NCBI GenBank assembly: GCA_029062895.1
Contig: JAIDPF010000024.1
Location: 1-64,000 of the forward strand
Direction of reading: 5' to 3'
Source: Lachnospiraceae bacterium
GTDB taxonomy: Bacteria; Bacillota; Clostridia; Lachnospirales; Lachnospiraceae
DNA: 64,000 nucleotides
The position numbers and the translations under genes are program-made. The notes below the pieces were generated by a model. It searched no databases. It worked only from the letters and a program-made list of their open reading frames with translations, and was not told the origin of the DNA. Shown piece by piece: positions 35,291 to 44,874 of this stretch; position 1 is the stretch's first letter; every line of letters starts with the position of its first letter.

Positions 35291-36592
35291 TTAATATTCA
35301 TCATCATTACGTCTTGTCGTGGTAGTCCGCTGCACGTAACGCTGCTGTCCCGCCTGACGCTGTACATAACGCTGCTGTCCCTGTGCTGGTTGACCGGACG
35401 ATCTGGTTGGCTGCTGTCCTGCCGCTCTTGTCACGCCGCCCGATGACTGCCCCTGCTGTCCCGCCGGGCGTCCTCCGTTGACCGGCTGCCTTGCTCCGTT
35501 GGCAGGGTTGTTACCACTAACGGTTCTTCCCTGACTGACCGGTCTGTTTTGAACAGGCTGTCTGTTCTCGCCTACTGGTCTGGCGGTTCTCACTCCCTGC
35601 TGTACCGCAACCTGATGTGTCTGACGAGCAGAACTCCTTCTTCTGTCGTCATAATCATCTTCATCATCCTCTTCATCTTCGTAATCATCATCGTCATCTC
35701 CGGAGAACTTTCTAAATACAGAACTTCTCCGCTTCCTTGGTCCTTCATCCTCTTCATCATCATAGTCGTCATCATCGTCATAGTCATCGTAATCGTCACT
35801 GCCGCCGCCATTCATCAGTTTGATTCCCATCACTGCCGTTGCCGCAACTAACACTACGCAGAATGCGACCACGATAATAAATGCCGTTTTAGATACACCG
35901 CTGCCATTAGAAGATACTGATTCTTCAGCGGCTCCAAACATGTTATTATAACGGATATATTTTCCCAATGCACTATCAATCAGGAACCAGCCTGTAGTAC
36001 CGTCCTGTGCTGTCGCGTAAAAAATATAATATTGATTGGAATCATCTGTCCATGCCGGGAGCACTATATCATTGAGTTCCATCGTCGCCGAACGGAATCC
36101 CGCCGGCAGCCTTTCAGGCGCCGTTCCACTATCCATAACTGACAGATCCAATATGGTAGCGCTGTTGGACGGCATGGTTTCCTCCGGAGCAGGCGCTGCA
36201 TCCTCCGGCACGCCTTCACCACCTCCTTCAGGCGTTTCCGTTTCTGCCGGTTCTCCGCCGCTTTCCGGAATCACCACCAGATCCTCCCTGATATAACCCG
36301 TCTTTGTCTCACCATTGATAACACACTCAACCTGATACCAGTTATTACCGTCTGCGCTTACCACACTGACAACCGTCAATGCCGCGCCACCGTCCAGCTT
36401 TCCTACAGCCTCACTGTTTGTGCTTGCCTGTGAGCGAATATTTACACCCTGTTTACCGTCCGCAATGTAAATCGTCGTTCCCGGCTCCGCAGTAGCCCAT
36501 GCCGTGATCCCCATTGCCATGGCCAGTACGAACGCGCATATTACTGAAATCCACCTGCTGATTCTTCCTACTGTTCTTTGACTCATTTCCAT
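35291..36592 (-). CDS. Membrane protein with extracellular SH3b domain and disordered tail
   Basis: Start taken at ATG 36592; longer frames are possible and the AAAGGAG site is 13 bases away, so the start is provisional. A signal-anchor (about 12-35) is followed by an SH3b domain (about 38-100; VNIRSQASTNSEAVGKL), a Pro/Glu/Gly linker, a beta domain, a second membrane segment (about 237-258), then Asp-rich runs (DDYDDYDDDDDYDDEED) and a Gln/Arg/Gly-rich tail with repeated GQQRYVQR. The SH3b would face the wall and may bind peptidoglycan; the charged tail would be inside. Function unknown. Confidence 0.8.
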   Translation of the reverse strand: MEMSQRTVGRISRWISVICAFVLAMAMGITAWATAEPGTTIYIADGKQGVNIRSQASTNSEAVGKLDGGAALTVVSVVSADGNNWYQVECVINGETKTGYIREDLVVIPESGGEPAETETPEGGGEGVPEDAAPAPEETMPSNSATILDLSVMDSGTAPERLPAGFRSATMELNDIVLPAWTDDSNQYYIFYATAQDGTTGWFLIDSALGKYIRYNNMFGAAEESVSSNGSGVSKTAFIIVVAFCVVLVAATAVMGIKLMNGGGSDDYDDYDDDDDYDDEEDEGPRKRRSSVFRKFSGDDDDDYEDEEDDEDDYDDRRRSSARQTHQVAVQQGVRTARPVGENRQPVQNRPVSQGRTVSGNNPANGARQPVNGGRPAGQQGQSSGGVTRAAGQQPTRSSGQPAQGQQRYVQRQAGQQRYVQRTTTTRRNDDEY

Positions 36593-36633
36593 TTTTGTAA
36601 TGATACTCCTTTCTCTCCTGTTCATCCTCTGAT

Positions 36634-37917
36634 CTATGACATTTTATCTGCTTCCATGATCGCGTTTCCGATGTCATGGCGCATGTATTTATTGTCAAAT
36701 TCTACCCACTCTGTTGCCAGATAAGCATTCTTCCTTGCTTCCTTAAGATCTCCGCCCAGCGCCGTGATACCGAGTACCCTGCCGCCGTTCGTGTAAAACC
36801 TGCCATTCTCTGCTTTCGTCCCGGCATGGAAGCAGTAATAATCTTCTTTCCCGTCAAATCGTTCCAGACCCATAATCTCCAGCCCTTTCTCATATTTTTC
36901 GGGATAACCGTCCGATGCCAGAATCACGCATACCGCGGCATTGTCCTCAAACTGCAGATCGATCTGATCCAGTGTCCCGTCAATGCAGGCTTCCATCACG
37001 TCTATGATATCATTCTTCATCCTCGGAAGTACCACCTGCGCCTCCGGATCACCAAATCGCGCATTGTACTCCAACACCTTGGGACCGTCCTCAGTCAGCA
37101 TCAGCCCAAAGAAGATCACTCCCTGAAATTTCCTTCCCTCTTTTGCCATAGCATCTACCGTCGGCTGATAGATCCGTTCCTGACAAAACGCATCGATCGC
37201 CTCGGTATAAAACGGACTCGGTGAAAAGGTTCCCATACCGCCGGTATTCAATCCTTGATCTCCATCCCGCGCACGTTTATGATCCTGAGCGCTGGTCATG
37301 GTTTTGATCGTTTTACCATCCACAAAAGATAATACGGAAACTTCCCTGCCGGTCATAAATTCCTCGATGACCATCTTATTCCCGGCAGTTCCAAACTGCT
37401 TATCCAGCATGATCTTCCGAACGCCTTCCATCGCTTCCTCCCGTGTCTTGCAGATCAGCACTCCCTTGCCAAGCGCAAGTCCGTCTGCCTTCAAAACCAC
37501 CGGAAGCTTTGCTGTCTCAAGATATTTCATAGCTTCCTCAGGATCGTCAAAATTCTCATATGCTGCCGTGGGAATCTGGTATTTCTTCATCAGATCCTTG
37601 CTAAACGCTTTGCTTCCCTCTAAAACCGCCGCATTCTTCCGCGGTCCGAAAGCGCGTATTCCGGCTTTCTCCATTTCATCGACCAAACCACCGGCCAGAG
37701 GATCATCCGGTGCAACAATCACCAGATCGATCTCCTTTTCTTTCGCAAAAGCAACCTGTTTATCAAATTCCATCGCCCCGATGGGAACACACTCTGCAAG
37801 CTGTGCAATTCCCGCATTACCGGGAGCGCAATAAATCTTCTCAACTCTTTTGCTTCTCTTCACTGACATGGCGATCGCATGTTCCCTGCCACCGCTTCCA
37901 ATGATCAGCACCTTCAT
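36634..37917 (-). CDS. purD: Phosphoribosylamine-glycine ligase
   Basis: ATP-grasp enzyme for the second step of purine synthesis: phosphoribosylamine + glycine + ATP to GAR. 427 aa, normal. MKVLIIGSGGREHAIAMSVKRS start, PVVLKADGLALGKGV (ATP-grasp), NTGGMGTFSP, and LEYNARFGDPEAQVVLPRM are all standard motifs. Last gene of purE-purM-purN-purD on the minus strand, 63 bases after purN. Confidence 0.98.
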   Translation of the reverse strand: MKVLIIGSGGREHAIAMSVKRSKRVEKIYCAPGNAGIAQLAECVPIGAMEFDKQVAFAKEKEIDLVIVAPDDPLAGGLVDEMEKAGIRAFGPRKNAAVLEGSKAFSKDLMKKYQIPTAAYENFDDPEEAMKYLETAKLPVVLKADGLALGKGVLICKTREEAMEGVRKIMLDKQFGTAGNKMVIEEFMTGREVSVLSFVDGKTIKTMTSAQDHKRARDGDQGLNTGGMGTFSPSPFYTEAIDAFCQERIYQPTVDAMAKEGRKFQGVIFFGLMLTEDGPKVLEYNARFGDPEAQVVLPRMKNDIIDVMEACIDGTLDQIDLQFEDNAAVCVILASDGYPEKYEKGLEIMGLERFDGKEDYYCFHAGTKAENGRFYTNGGRVLGITALGGDLKEARKNAYLATEWVEFDNKYMRHDIGNAIMEADKMS

Positions 37918-37980
37918 CTGTCTCCTCCTATCCCTATTCCTGTTTTACTCACTGCATCATGTGCAGTACACCTGTATTGC

Positions 37981-38592
37981 TCAACACAACCCTTCTTCCT
38001 GCAGTTCCCCGCATGCAATCATATCGATTGCCTGAGGCAGAATGATCCATTCCGCTTCTTCCATCACCCTCTGCTGCAAGATCTTGGGCGTATCGCCTTT
38101 CTTTACCTCCACCGCCTTCTGCAAAATGATCGGTCCGGTATCCGTCCCTTCATCAACGTAATGCACCGTTGCGCCGGTAATCTTTACGCCGCGCTCCAGC
38201 GCAGCCTCATGGACTTTCAGTCCATAATAGCCTGTCCCGCAAAAAGAGGGAATCAGAGATGGATGGATATTAATGATCCTGTTGCGGTATTTCCTGATGA
38301 CTTCAGCAGGGATCACTACCAAAAATCCCGCCAGCACAATCAGATCCGGCGAAGCATCCTCCACTGCATTCAAAAACGCTTTGTGAAACGCATCACGGTT
38401 TTCGTATTCTTTTGGTGAGATACTGATGCCTTCAATTCCATTTTCCTTTGCCCTAGTCAGCGCATAGGCTCCGGGATTGTTACTGATCACACGGACAATC
38501 TTTGTATTGCGTATCTTTCCCTGTTCTATGCCATCGATAATCGCCTGCAGATTGGTTCCGCCACCCGATACACATACCAGTACCTTTAACAT
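37981..38592 (-). CDS. purN: Phosphoribosylglycinamide formyltransferase
   Basis: Transfers a formyl group from 10-formyl-THF to GAR. 203 aa. Start [16 protein letters not shown], catalytic region [18 protein letters not shown] (Asn-His pair), and [14 protein letters not shown] with the essential Asp. Overlaps the end of purM by 7 bases, indicating coupling. Confidence 0.98.
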   Translation of the reverse strand: MLKVLVCVSGGGTNLQAIIDGIEQGKIRNTKIVRVISNNPGAYALTRAKENGIEGISISPKEYENRDAFHKAFLNAVEDASPDLIVLAGFLVVIPAEVIRKYRNRIINIHPSLIPSFCGTGYYGLKVHEAALERGVKITGATVHYVDEGTDTGPIILQKAVEVKKGDTPKILQQRVMEEAEWIILPQAIDMIACGELQEEGLC

Positions 38593-39611
38593 AACGTGAC
38601 TCCTTTATCGCCGCTTACAACCTCGCCAATCACAAACGCATGCTCATCCGCCCTGCCGATGGCCGCTATCGTCTTATCTACATCTTCCTGCCCGACTGCC
38701 AGCACCATACCGATCCCCATATTATAAGTATTATACATGATACGTTCCTCAATGCATCCAAGGGATTGCAGCATACGGAAAATCACAGGCACTTCGTAGC
38801 TGTTCTTCTGCACTCTGGCATGTACCCCATCGGGAAGCATTCGGGGGATATTCTCATAAAATCCTCCGCCGGTGATATGACTGCACCCTCTGATCGTAAC
38901 GCCTGCCTGCTTTACTTCTTTCAACGCCTTCACATAAATCTTAGTAGGAGTCAGCAGAGCTTCTCCCAACGTCGTCCCCAGATCCGCATTATGACGGCGA
39001 AGCGCTTCTTCGCTCATAGAAAATACTCTTCTGACAAGGGAAAATCCATTGCTATGTATTCCGGAAGATCCAATACCAATTAATGCGTCACCGGGCTGAA
39101 TTAATGCACCCGTGATCAAATCTTTTTCATCTACGATCCCCACCGAAAATCCTGCAAGGTCATACTCATCCTCCGGATAAAATCCCGGCATTTCCGCCGT
39201 TTCTCCGCCGATCAACGCTGCGCCTGCCTGCTTACAGCCTTCTGCCACGCCCTTTACGATCATGGCGATCTTCTCCGGATAATTCTTGCCACAGGCAATA
39301 TAATCCAGAAAAAATAATGGTTCTCCTCCTGCACAGGCAATATCGTTGACACACATTGCCACACAATCAATCCCCACCGTATCATGCTTATCCATCAAAA
39401 ACGCAAGCTTTAATTTTGTTCCGACGCCATCCGTTCCTGAAACAAGCGTCGGCTTTTCCATATCCTTGATCCCTGCTAGTGAAAAAGCTCCGGAGAAACC
39501 GCCGATACCGCCCAACATTTCCGGCCGCGCTGTTTCATTTACAAATTTTTTCATCAGCTCTACTGATCTGTAGCCTGCCTCGATATCCACTCCGGCTTTT
39601 TTATAATCCAT
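38586..39611 (-). CDS. purM: Phosphoribosylformylglycinamidine cyclo-ligase
   Basis: Closes the imidazole ring (FGAM to AIR) using ATP. About 341 aa from ATG 39611, chosen because GAGGAGG lies six bases upstream. Motifs: [37 protein letters not shown] and [15 protein letters not shown]. Follows purE by 25 bases. Confidence 0.98.
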   Translation of the reverse strand: MDYKKAGVDIEAGYRSVELMKKFVNETARPEMLGGIGGFSGAFSLAGIKDMEKPTLVSGTDGVGTKLKLAFLMDKHDTVGIDCVAMCVNDIACAGGEPLFFLDYIACGKNYPEKIAMIVKGVAEGCKQAGAALIGGETAEMPGFYPEDEYDLAGFSVGIVDEKDLITGALIQPGDALIGIGSSGIHSNGFSLVRRVFSMSEEALRRHNADLGTTLGEALLTPTKIYVKALKEVKQAGVTIRGCSHITGGGFYENIPRMLPDGVHARVQKNSYEVPVIFRMLQSLGCIEERIMYNTYNMGIGMVLAVGQEDVDKTIAAIGRADEHAFVIGEVVSGDKGVTLC

Positions 39612-39636
39612 GCTCTGCCTCCTCATCATTATGCTC

Positions 39637-40140
39637 TTAGTTGTAATTTTTATATCCTATTTCGCTGAGTTTTTGGTCTTTCTTCTTTACTTTTTCTTCA
39701 AGTTTCTTAGAATAAGCCTTTAATTTTTCCAATAGTTTTTCATCCGACATTGCCAGCATCTTAGCAGCCAGCAGCCCCGCATTAGTTCCGCCGCCGATGG
39801 CTACCGTAGCCACCGGGATACCGGAGGGCATCTGCACAATGGAGTACAAGGAATCCCTTCCCCCTAAAGAAGTCGTATGCATCGGAATACCAATGACCGG
39901 CATCGGAAAAATCGCCGCACACATACCCGGCAGATGCGCCGCCATGCCTGCTCCCGCGATAATGACCTTATATCCTCTTTCTTCCGCCGTAGATGCATAT
40001 TCAAAAAACTCCTGCGGTTCCCTGTGTGCAGAAATGATCCTCATCTCAAAACTGATCCCCAGTTCGTCTAAAATCTCCGCTGCCTTTTTCATAACAGGCA
40101 TATCCGAATCGCTGCCCATTACAATACCTACCTGTGCCAT
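39637..40140 (-). CDS. purE: N5-carboxyaminoimidazole ribonucleotide mutase
   Basis: Class I PurE, converting N5-CAIR to CAIR. 167 aa from ATG 40140 ([17 protein letters not shown]); the longer frame upstream has no conserved residues. GSDSD, SAHREP, and AAHLPGM are the family signature. First gene of the purEMND operon. No purK is seen in the window. Confidence 0.97.
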   Translation of the reverse strand: MAQVGIVMGSDSDMPVMKKAAEILDELGISFEMRIISAHREPQEFFEYASTAEERGYKVIIAGAGMAAHLPGMCAAIFPMPVIGIPMHTTSLGGRDSLYSIVQMPSGIPVATVAIGGGTNAGLLAAKMLAMSDEKLLEKLKAYSKKLEEKVKKKDQKLSEIGYKNYN

Positions 40141-40233
40141 ACCAATAACCTCGCCTTTCCGTAACCTGCAAATCATAATGCACTTTAGTGCTATGCCGCA
40201 GGCACAAAATTTGTATAACAGATTTTATATTTT

Positions 40234-42339
40234 TCATTCTAGCGCTTCATTCAGTGTTTCACAGCCGGACAGAACAAATCTTCCGTTCTCTATGATCTTT
40301 ACCCTGCTGCCGTCTTCCTTTACCGCCTCTAACACACCCAGTTCATCATAAGGGAGCGTGATATCCGTATGACAGTTATAATATGCCTTGCTGTCATCCT
40401 CTTTGCGAAGGATCGAAATCTCATTATCTCTGGCAATGATTTCTTTTCCGTCCGGATTGAATACCTGAATATCCTCTGAATGGGAATAACAGGTATCCCC
40501 TACCGCGAAATGCGGTCCCGTCTTTTCTGCAATCAGAATCGGCAGTTTCCCTGCAATATCGTATTTCCTTGCCGCCATATAAGCGGTTGTATTCGTTCCA
40601 ATGGCGAATTCCCCCAAAGGAAGCGTATCGTGATGGAACAATACATTGTCCCGGATATATTTTTCATTTTCCGCTCTGCATTCAAAATTCTTACAGGAAT
40701 ATTCCGTTACCATACCATCTTTAAAGGTAAGCTCCAGATCACGGTATTCCAGTTCATTCAGATAAACTCTGCTGACATGAAGAACGCCGTTCGTACCCCG
40801 CAATCTCGGAGATGTGAAAACTTCCCCCACCGGAATATTGACATCCGCCACACAATTTTCAAATTTTGTCTCATGGGCCGCATCCTTTAAATCTGCCAAA
40901 GCCACCGTAATCTCTGTCCTGTTTTCCCCACAGCCTTTGATATGCACTTCTTTTGCCTGGTCCAGCGCATCAATCATCGTCTGCTGAATGTTCCGGTATG
41001 TCTGATAATCCAAGGTATTGATCCTGATCGTTTCATCAAAGATTTCCTCAAACTGTTCCCCGATCTCCGGTACAGGAAATGCAATAATCGTAAAACTACG
41101 TTCTTCACCCTTGATATACTGATTCGTAATCTTAGCGGACTGCGACTGATACTTCACCAGAAGCTTTTGCTGTTCTTCCGATAAAGCGTTCGCCTCAGGT
41201 TTTACCACGGGAACAAATGGCTTTTCACCAAATCCCTCCATTACTGCAGGTCCGGCATGGCCATAAGCCATCTCTTTATATTCTTCAAAGGCAGCCTGCA
41301 GACATTCAAGTTTTCGGGTAACGAACTGCCCATCTAAAAACAGCGCCTCGTCCTCTTTATGGTCATAATCATACTGCTTATTTGGATTTGCCCCAAAATA
41401 ACCGACCTTATTTGTCCCCTGTCTTCTAAATACGCTGCTGCCCGCACGATAGATGACCGGCCTTAAACCCATCAGCTGGAATTGATATACTGCCTGCCTC
41501 ACCACACGTTCAAATCCTAACGGATAACGGATATTCACCGTCTTTTTCCGGCTCAGATCCTTTCCTGTATTCACAAAACCCATCCGGTATCCTTCTGTAA
41601 AGGTATCCGCGATCAGATCCACCGTCTCCTGCGGAAGACCGTTCATATACGCGGCGAGCTTGATCTCATTATCTGTGATATACTCTCCGTAACGGTAAAG
41701 ATACTCCAGATCACCCAGATCCGCCTGCAGGATAATGCGCAGTGCAAAATCCAGCTTCTCATCCACCATCTCGGCAACCCTCTGTTCTGACTCCACGTCA
41801 GAATAATCGCTGGCATACCAATATAGAATATCACGCACCGCATCGACAGAAGGCGTTCTGCCATCTTCCAAAAATGCCGTCACCGCGCACGAGTATAATT
41901 CCAAAAACAGCTCCATCCGAATGACAAGTTCCCGCATATTTCGTTCAAACACATACGGAATCGCACTACGAAACTCTGCCGCATAAGTTGACAACAACTT
42001 TCCCAGTTCAGAGCCAAAACGAGCTGACGCATACGCAGGGTTGGCATAACTTTTCTCATATTGATCCGGAAGGATATCTTCATATAACTGTTGATTCCAT
42101 TGTTTCAACCGTTCTGTCGGAACCTTTTCTATCCCTTCCTTCGCTTCCTTCCGGATATCGCAAAGCAGGCAGAAGAGTTTCCCCTGCGCTGCCATATAAT
42201 CATTCCATTCCCGTGGCAGAACCACTGTCTCTGTTGTTCCTAATAATGTTCCGGGATCCTTTGCGGTCCATTCCGAAGAAAGTTCCCGAATCCTGTCTTC
42301 TGCAAGTGAAAGCCTTTCCCAAAGCACCGTTTCACCCAT
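40234..42339 (-). CDS. M29-family aminopeptidase with long N-terminal extension
   Basis: 701 aa. The C-terminal part (about 300-690) is an M29/AmpS-type metallo-aminopeptidase: metal-ligand blocks NIPVGEVFTSP and LPLGEFAIGTN, with downstream His/Asp in GPHFAVGDTCYSHSED. The first 300 residues are helical, Glu-rich and not part of the usual enzyme (about 400 aa). Cytoplasmic; cleaves N-terminal residues from peptides using two divalent ions. Starts at ATG 42339 with no obvious partner genes. Confidence 0.88.
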   Translation of the reverse strand: MGETVLWERLSLAEDRIRELSSEWTAKDPGTLLGTTETVVLPREWNDYMAAQGKLFCLLCDIRKEAKEGIEKVPTERLKQWNQQLYEDILPDQYEKSYANPAYASARFGSELGKLLSTYAAEFRSAIPYVFERNMRELVIRMELFLELYSCAVTAFLEDGRTPSVDAVRDILYWYASDYSDVESEQRVAEMVDEKLDFALRIILQADLGDLEYLYRYGEYITDNEIKLAAYMNGLPQETVDLIADTFTEGYRMGFVNTGKDLSRKKTVNIRYPLGFERVVRQAVYQFQLMGLRPVIYRAGSSVFRRQGTNKVGYFGANPNKQYDYDHKEDEALFLDGQFVTRKLECLQAAFEEYKEMAYGHAGPAVMEGFGEKPFVPVVKPEANALSEEQQKLLVKYQSQSAKITNQYIKGEERSFTIIAFPVPEIGEQFEEIFDETIRINTLDYQTYRNIQQTMIDALDQAKEVHIKGCGENRTEITVALADLKDAAHETKFENCVADVNIPVGEVFTSPRLRGTNGVLHVSRVYLNELEYRDLELTFKDGMVTEYSCKNFECRAENEKYIRDNVLFHHDTLPLGEFAIGTNTTAYMAARKYDIAGKLPILIAEKTGPHFAVGDTCYSHSEDIQVFNPDGKEIIARDNEISILRKEDDSKAYYNCHTDITLPYDELGVLEAVKEDGSRVKIIENGRFVLSGCETLNEALE

Positions 42340-42409
42340 CTATATCCTAACCAAGCCTTTCTTAATCTGTGTCTATGAAAACCTATACCGCAAAGCGGTT
42401 TCGCGGATA

Positions 42410-42769
42410 TTATATCCCTGCGCATAGGATATATACGCCGATCGACAGCGCTACCGAGTTTAACAGCAATCCTAATATGGGAAAAAATCTATAGCGGTCC
42501 CTTTCCGTATTGGCCACCAGTCCGGTAATTTCTCCTGCAAGCGCCATGAGAAATGCAAGCACCGCCGCCAGACCATACTGCATTCTGGCCATCCCGCCAT
42601 TTACAGAATTCATCCCATCTAAATACGAAAGGTAAATTGCAAAGAACATGGAAACCAGTGCGATCATTCCCAGAACCGCTGACATGATGCCCTTTAAGGG
42701 ATGGCTCTTATTTGTAAATTTATAATTGCCAAGTAACGACATATGCTTTGTTCTGCTTTCCCTTTCCAA
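42410..42769 (-). CDS. Small four-helix membrane protein
   Basis: 119 aa from a TTG start preceded by AGGA; ATG 42742 is an alternative. Three to four hydrophobic segments. Resembles the DUF6142 type of small clostridial membrane proteins (recalled, uncertain). Fifteen bases after the 65-aa membrane gene, so probably an operon with it. Confidence 0.65.
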   Translation of the reverse strand: MERESRTKHMSLLGNYKFTNKSHPLKGIMSAVLGMIALVSMFFAIYLSYLDGMNSVNGGMARMQYGLAAVLAFLMALAGEITGLVANTERDRYRFFPILGLLLNSVALSIGVYILCAGI

Positions 42770-42784
42770 AATATCCTGTTGCGC

Positions 42785-42982
42785 TTAAAACAGAATGTTC
42801 CTTCTCTCCGCCAAAAGTCTGGCACCGGAAACAATCATTACCACGCCACAAGCTACACCCACGATAATGCTGATCACTCCGGTCACAATACCGGCTGTAC
42901 CACCAAGGCTCATCGCCTTATATGTCTTTTCTTCCATACCGGTCACCATCTCTTTCCTTAAATATGCTTTCACACTTCCCAT
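42785..42982 (-). CDS. Small membrane protein (65 aa)
   Basis: One long hydrophobic Gly/Val/Ile segment (about 27-52) between charged ends. GGAGG lies seven bases upstream of ATG 42982. Located between pyrE and the 119-aa membrane gene on the same strand. No family recognised. Confidence 0.65.
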   Translation of the reverse strand: MGSVKAYLRKEMVTGMEEKTYKAMSLGGTAGIVTGVISIIVGVACGVVMIVSGARLLAERRNILF

Positions 42983-43018
42983 TATTCCGCCTCCGGCGGC
43001 ACAAAACTCTTCTCACAC

Positions 43019-43693
43019 TTATTGTGCTCCATACTGCGCGTAATAATCATCAATTGCGCGCTTGACAGTATCATCAATCAGAATACTGCCGTTGCACTCC
43101 CTCTGGTATAAGTACTCCATCACTTCAGCCATCGTCACGATCGCCGTTGCCGGAAATCCATATGTTTCCTGAATCTCATCCAAAGCGCTTTTCGTACCTT
43201 TTCCCCGCTCCATACGATTCAGGGAAACCACCAATCCCTTGACCTCTACATCGGCCTGCGCCTTAATGATGGGGTAGGTTTCTTCCACCGATTTACCAGA
43301 GGTGGTAACATCTTCGATCATTACCACACGATCGCCATCTTTTAATTTACTGCCAAGCAAAATTCCGGTATCTCCGTGATCCTTCTCCTCTTTACGATTC
43401 GAACAGTATCTGACATCTTTGCCAAATAACTCGCTGATCGCCATCGTCGTAGCCACGCTCAAGGGAATTCCTTTATAGGCCGGTCCAAACAGCACATCAA
43501 AATCCAGTCCGAAATGATCATGGATCGTCTTTGCGTAATATTCTCCCAGCTTACGAAGCTGGCTGCCTGTCACATAGGCACCCGCATTCATAAAAAACGG
43601 GGCTTTCCTTCCGCTTTTTAATGTGAACTCGCCAAATTTGAGCACCTGACTCTCTACCATAAAATCAATAAATTCTTTTTTATAATTCTCCAT
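43019..43693 (-). CDS. pyrE: Orotate phosphoribosyltransferase
   Basis: Makes OMP from orotate and PRPP. 224 aa. PRPP loop VVMIEDVTTSGKSVEETYP and N-terminal KFGEFTLKSGRKAPFFMNAG are diagnostic. It has its own promoter and is separated from pyrF by a strong terminator, so the two adjacent pathway genes are in different transcripts. Start ATG 43693. Confidence 0.97.
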   Translation of the reverse strand: MENYKKEFIDFMVESQVLKFGEFTLKSGRKAPFFMNAGAYVTGSQLRKLGEYYAKTIHDHFGLDFDVLFGPAYKGIPLSVATTMAISELFGKDVRYCSNRKEEKDHGDTGILLGSKLKDGDRVVMIEDVTTSGKSVEETYPIIKAQADVEVKGLVVSLNRMERGKGTKSALDEIQETYGFPATAIVTMAEVMEYLYQRECNGSILIDDTVKRAIDDYYAQYGAQ

Positions 43694-43765
43694 ACCCTCT
43701 GCTTTTCTCCCACGATCCTATTTGAAGGATGGCTGCGCTGGTCTGCCCACCAAACATTCTGTTTC

Positions 43766-43794
43766 AGTGTATCATATTATCAGTCTATTTTCAA
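43766..43794 (-). promoter_or_regulatory. Promoter of pyrE
   Basis: Minus strand: TTGAAA (43794-43789), 17-base spacer, TACACT (43771-43766). Leader about 70 bases. Confidence 0.7.
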
Positions 43795-43834
43795 TTCAGA
43801 ATTAAAGAAAACAACAAATTTTACGCCGAATCAC

Positions 43835-43862
43835 AAAAAATGGCGGGGATGACTCCCCGCCA
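43835..43862 (-). terminator. Intrinsic terminator of pyrF
   Basis: TGGCGGGG / CCCCGCCA stem (43841-43848 with 43855-43862) followed on the minus strand by TTTTTT, eight bases after the pyrF stop codon. Confidence 0.92.
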
Positions 43863-43869
43863 CTCTCTC

Positions 43870-44814
43870 TCACATTCTTACATGTTTTCCGGCCACATCC
43901 AACGCGTCTTTAATATCCGTTTTCATATCAAGAACTGCCTGTCTGGCGGCATCCGCGTAATTTTCTTCTCCATATGCTGCGTACTTCTCCTGCTGATATG
44001 CCGCAATGATACCTCTGGAAGAATTAATGATCGCTCCCAATCCATCGTCATTGAAGAAATGAACCAGATCCGCGCCTTTTCCACCTTGAGCGCCATACCC
44101 CGGCACCAGAATATAAGTCCGTGGCATCAATTTTCGCAGTATCCTGCCTTCCTCAGGATACGTTGCGCCAACCACCGCACCTACATAGCTATACTCCTCT
44201 CCCTTAAGGTCTTCTCCCCACGCAGCCACCTTTTCTCCTACCAGTTCATATAAGGACCTGCCGTCAATTTTCTGATCCTGAAATTCCCCGCTGCTCGGAT
44301 TTGAAGTTTTCACTAATACAAAGATGCCTCTCTTTTCCTGTCGGCATACCTCTATAAACGGTTTTACTCCATCGCTTCCCAGATAAGGATTTACCGTCGC
44401 AAAATCTTCCTCAAATCCCCTGTACTCCACTCCGCCAATCGTCACCTTGCCAAGGTGTCCTACCGCATAGGCCTCTGAAGTAGAGCCAATATCGCCACGC
44501 TTAATATCGCCAATAACAACCAGACCCTTTTCCTTACAATACCGAATCGTCTTCTGGTACGCGATCAATCCCGGTATACCAAACTGCTCATACATTGCGA
44601 TCTGTGGCTTCACCGCCGGCACCAGATCCGCAACGGCATCCACAATTCCTTTGTTATACTCCACGATTGCCCGCGCTACGCCTTCCGGATTCTCGCCACA
44701 CTCCTTATACGCCTTTTCCAAAAGATGCTTCGGAATCAGCTTTAACGTTGGATCCAGCCCCACAACAATCGGCGCTCCGGTCTTTTTTATCTTTGCAATC
44801 AATTCATTGATCAT
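43870..44814 (-). CDS. pyrF: Orotidine-5'-phosphate decarboxylase, class 2
   Basis: Final UMP-forming step. About 314 aa from ATG 44814 (GGAGA eight bases upstream). Class 2 layout: VVGLDPTLKLIP at the start, VIGDIKRGDIGSTSEAYA with the catalytic Asp-Lys-Asp set, and PGYGAQGG near the phosphate site. Sixty bases after nrdD. Length is as expected for the longer class 2 enzymes. Confidence 0.97.
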   Translation of the reverse strand: MINELIAKIKKTGAPIVVGLDPTLKLIPKHLLEKAYKECGENPEGVARAIVEYNKGIVDAVADLVPAVKPQIAMYEQFGIPGLIAYQKTIRYCKEKGLVVIGDIKRGDIGSTSEAYAVGHLGKVTIGGVEYRGFEEDFATVNPYLGSDGVKPFIEVCRQEKRGIFVLVKTSNPSSGEFQDQKIDGRSLYELVGEKVAAWGEDLKGEEYSYVGAVVGATYPEEGRILRKLMPRTYILVPGYGAQGGKGADLVHFFNDDGLGAIINSSRGIIAAYQQEKYAAYGEENYADAARQAVLDMKTDIKDALDVAGKHVRM

Positions 44815-44874
44815 AATCTTTTCTCCACATAACATCATTCAAACAAAGCCTTATGCATAGGTATATAGATATAC

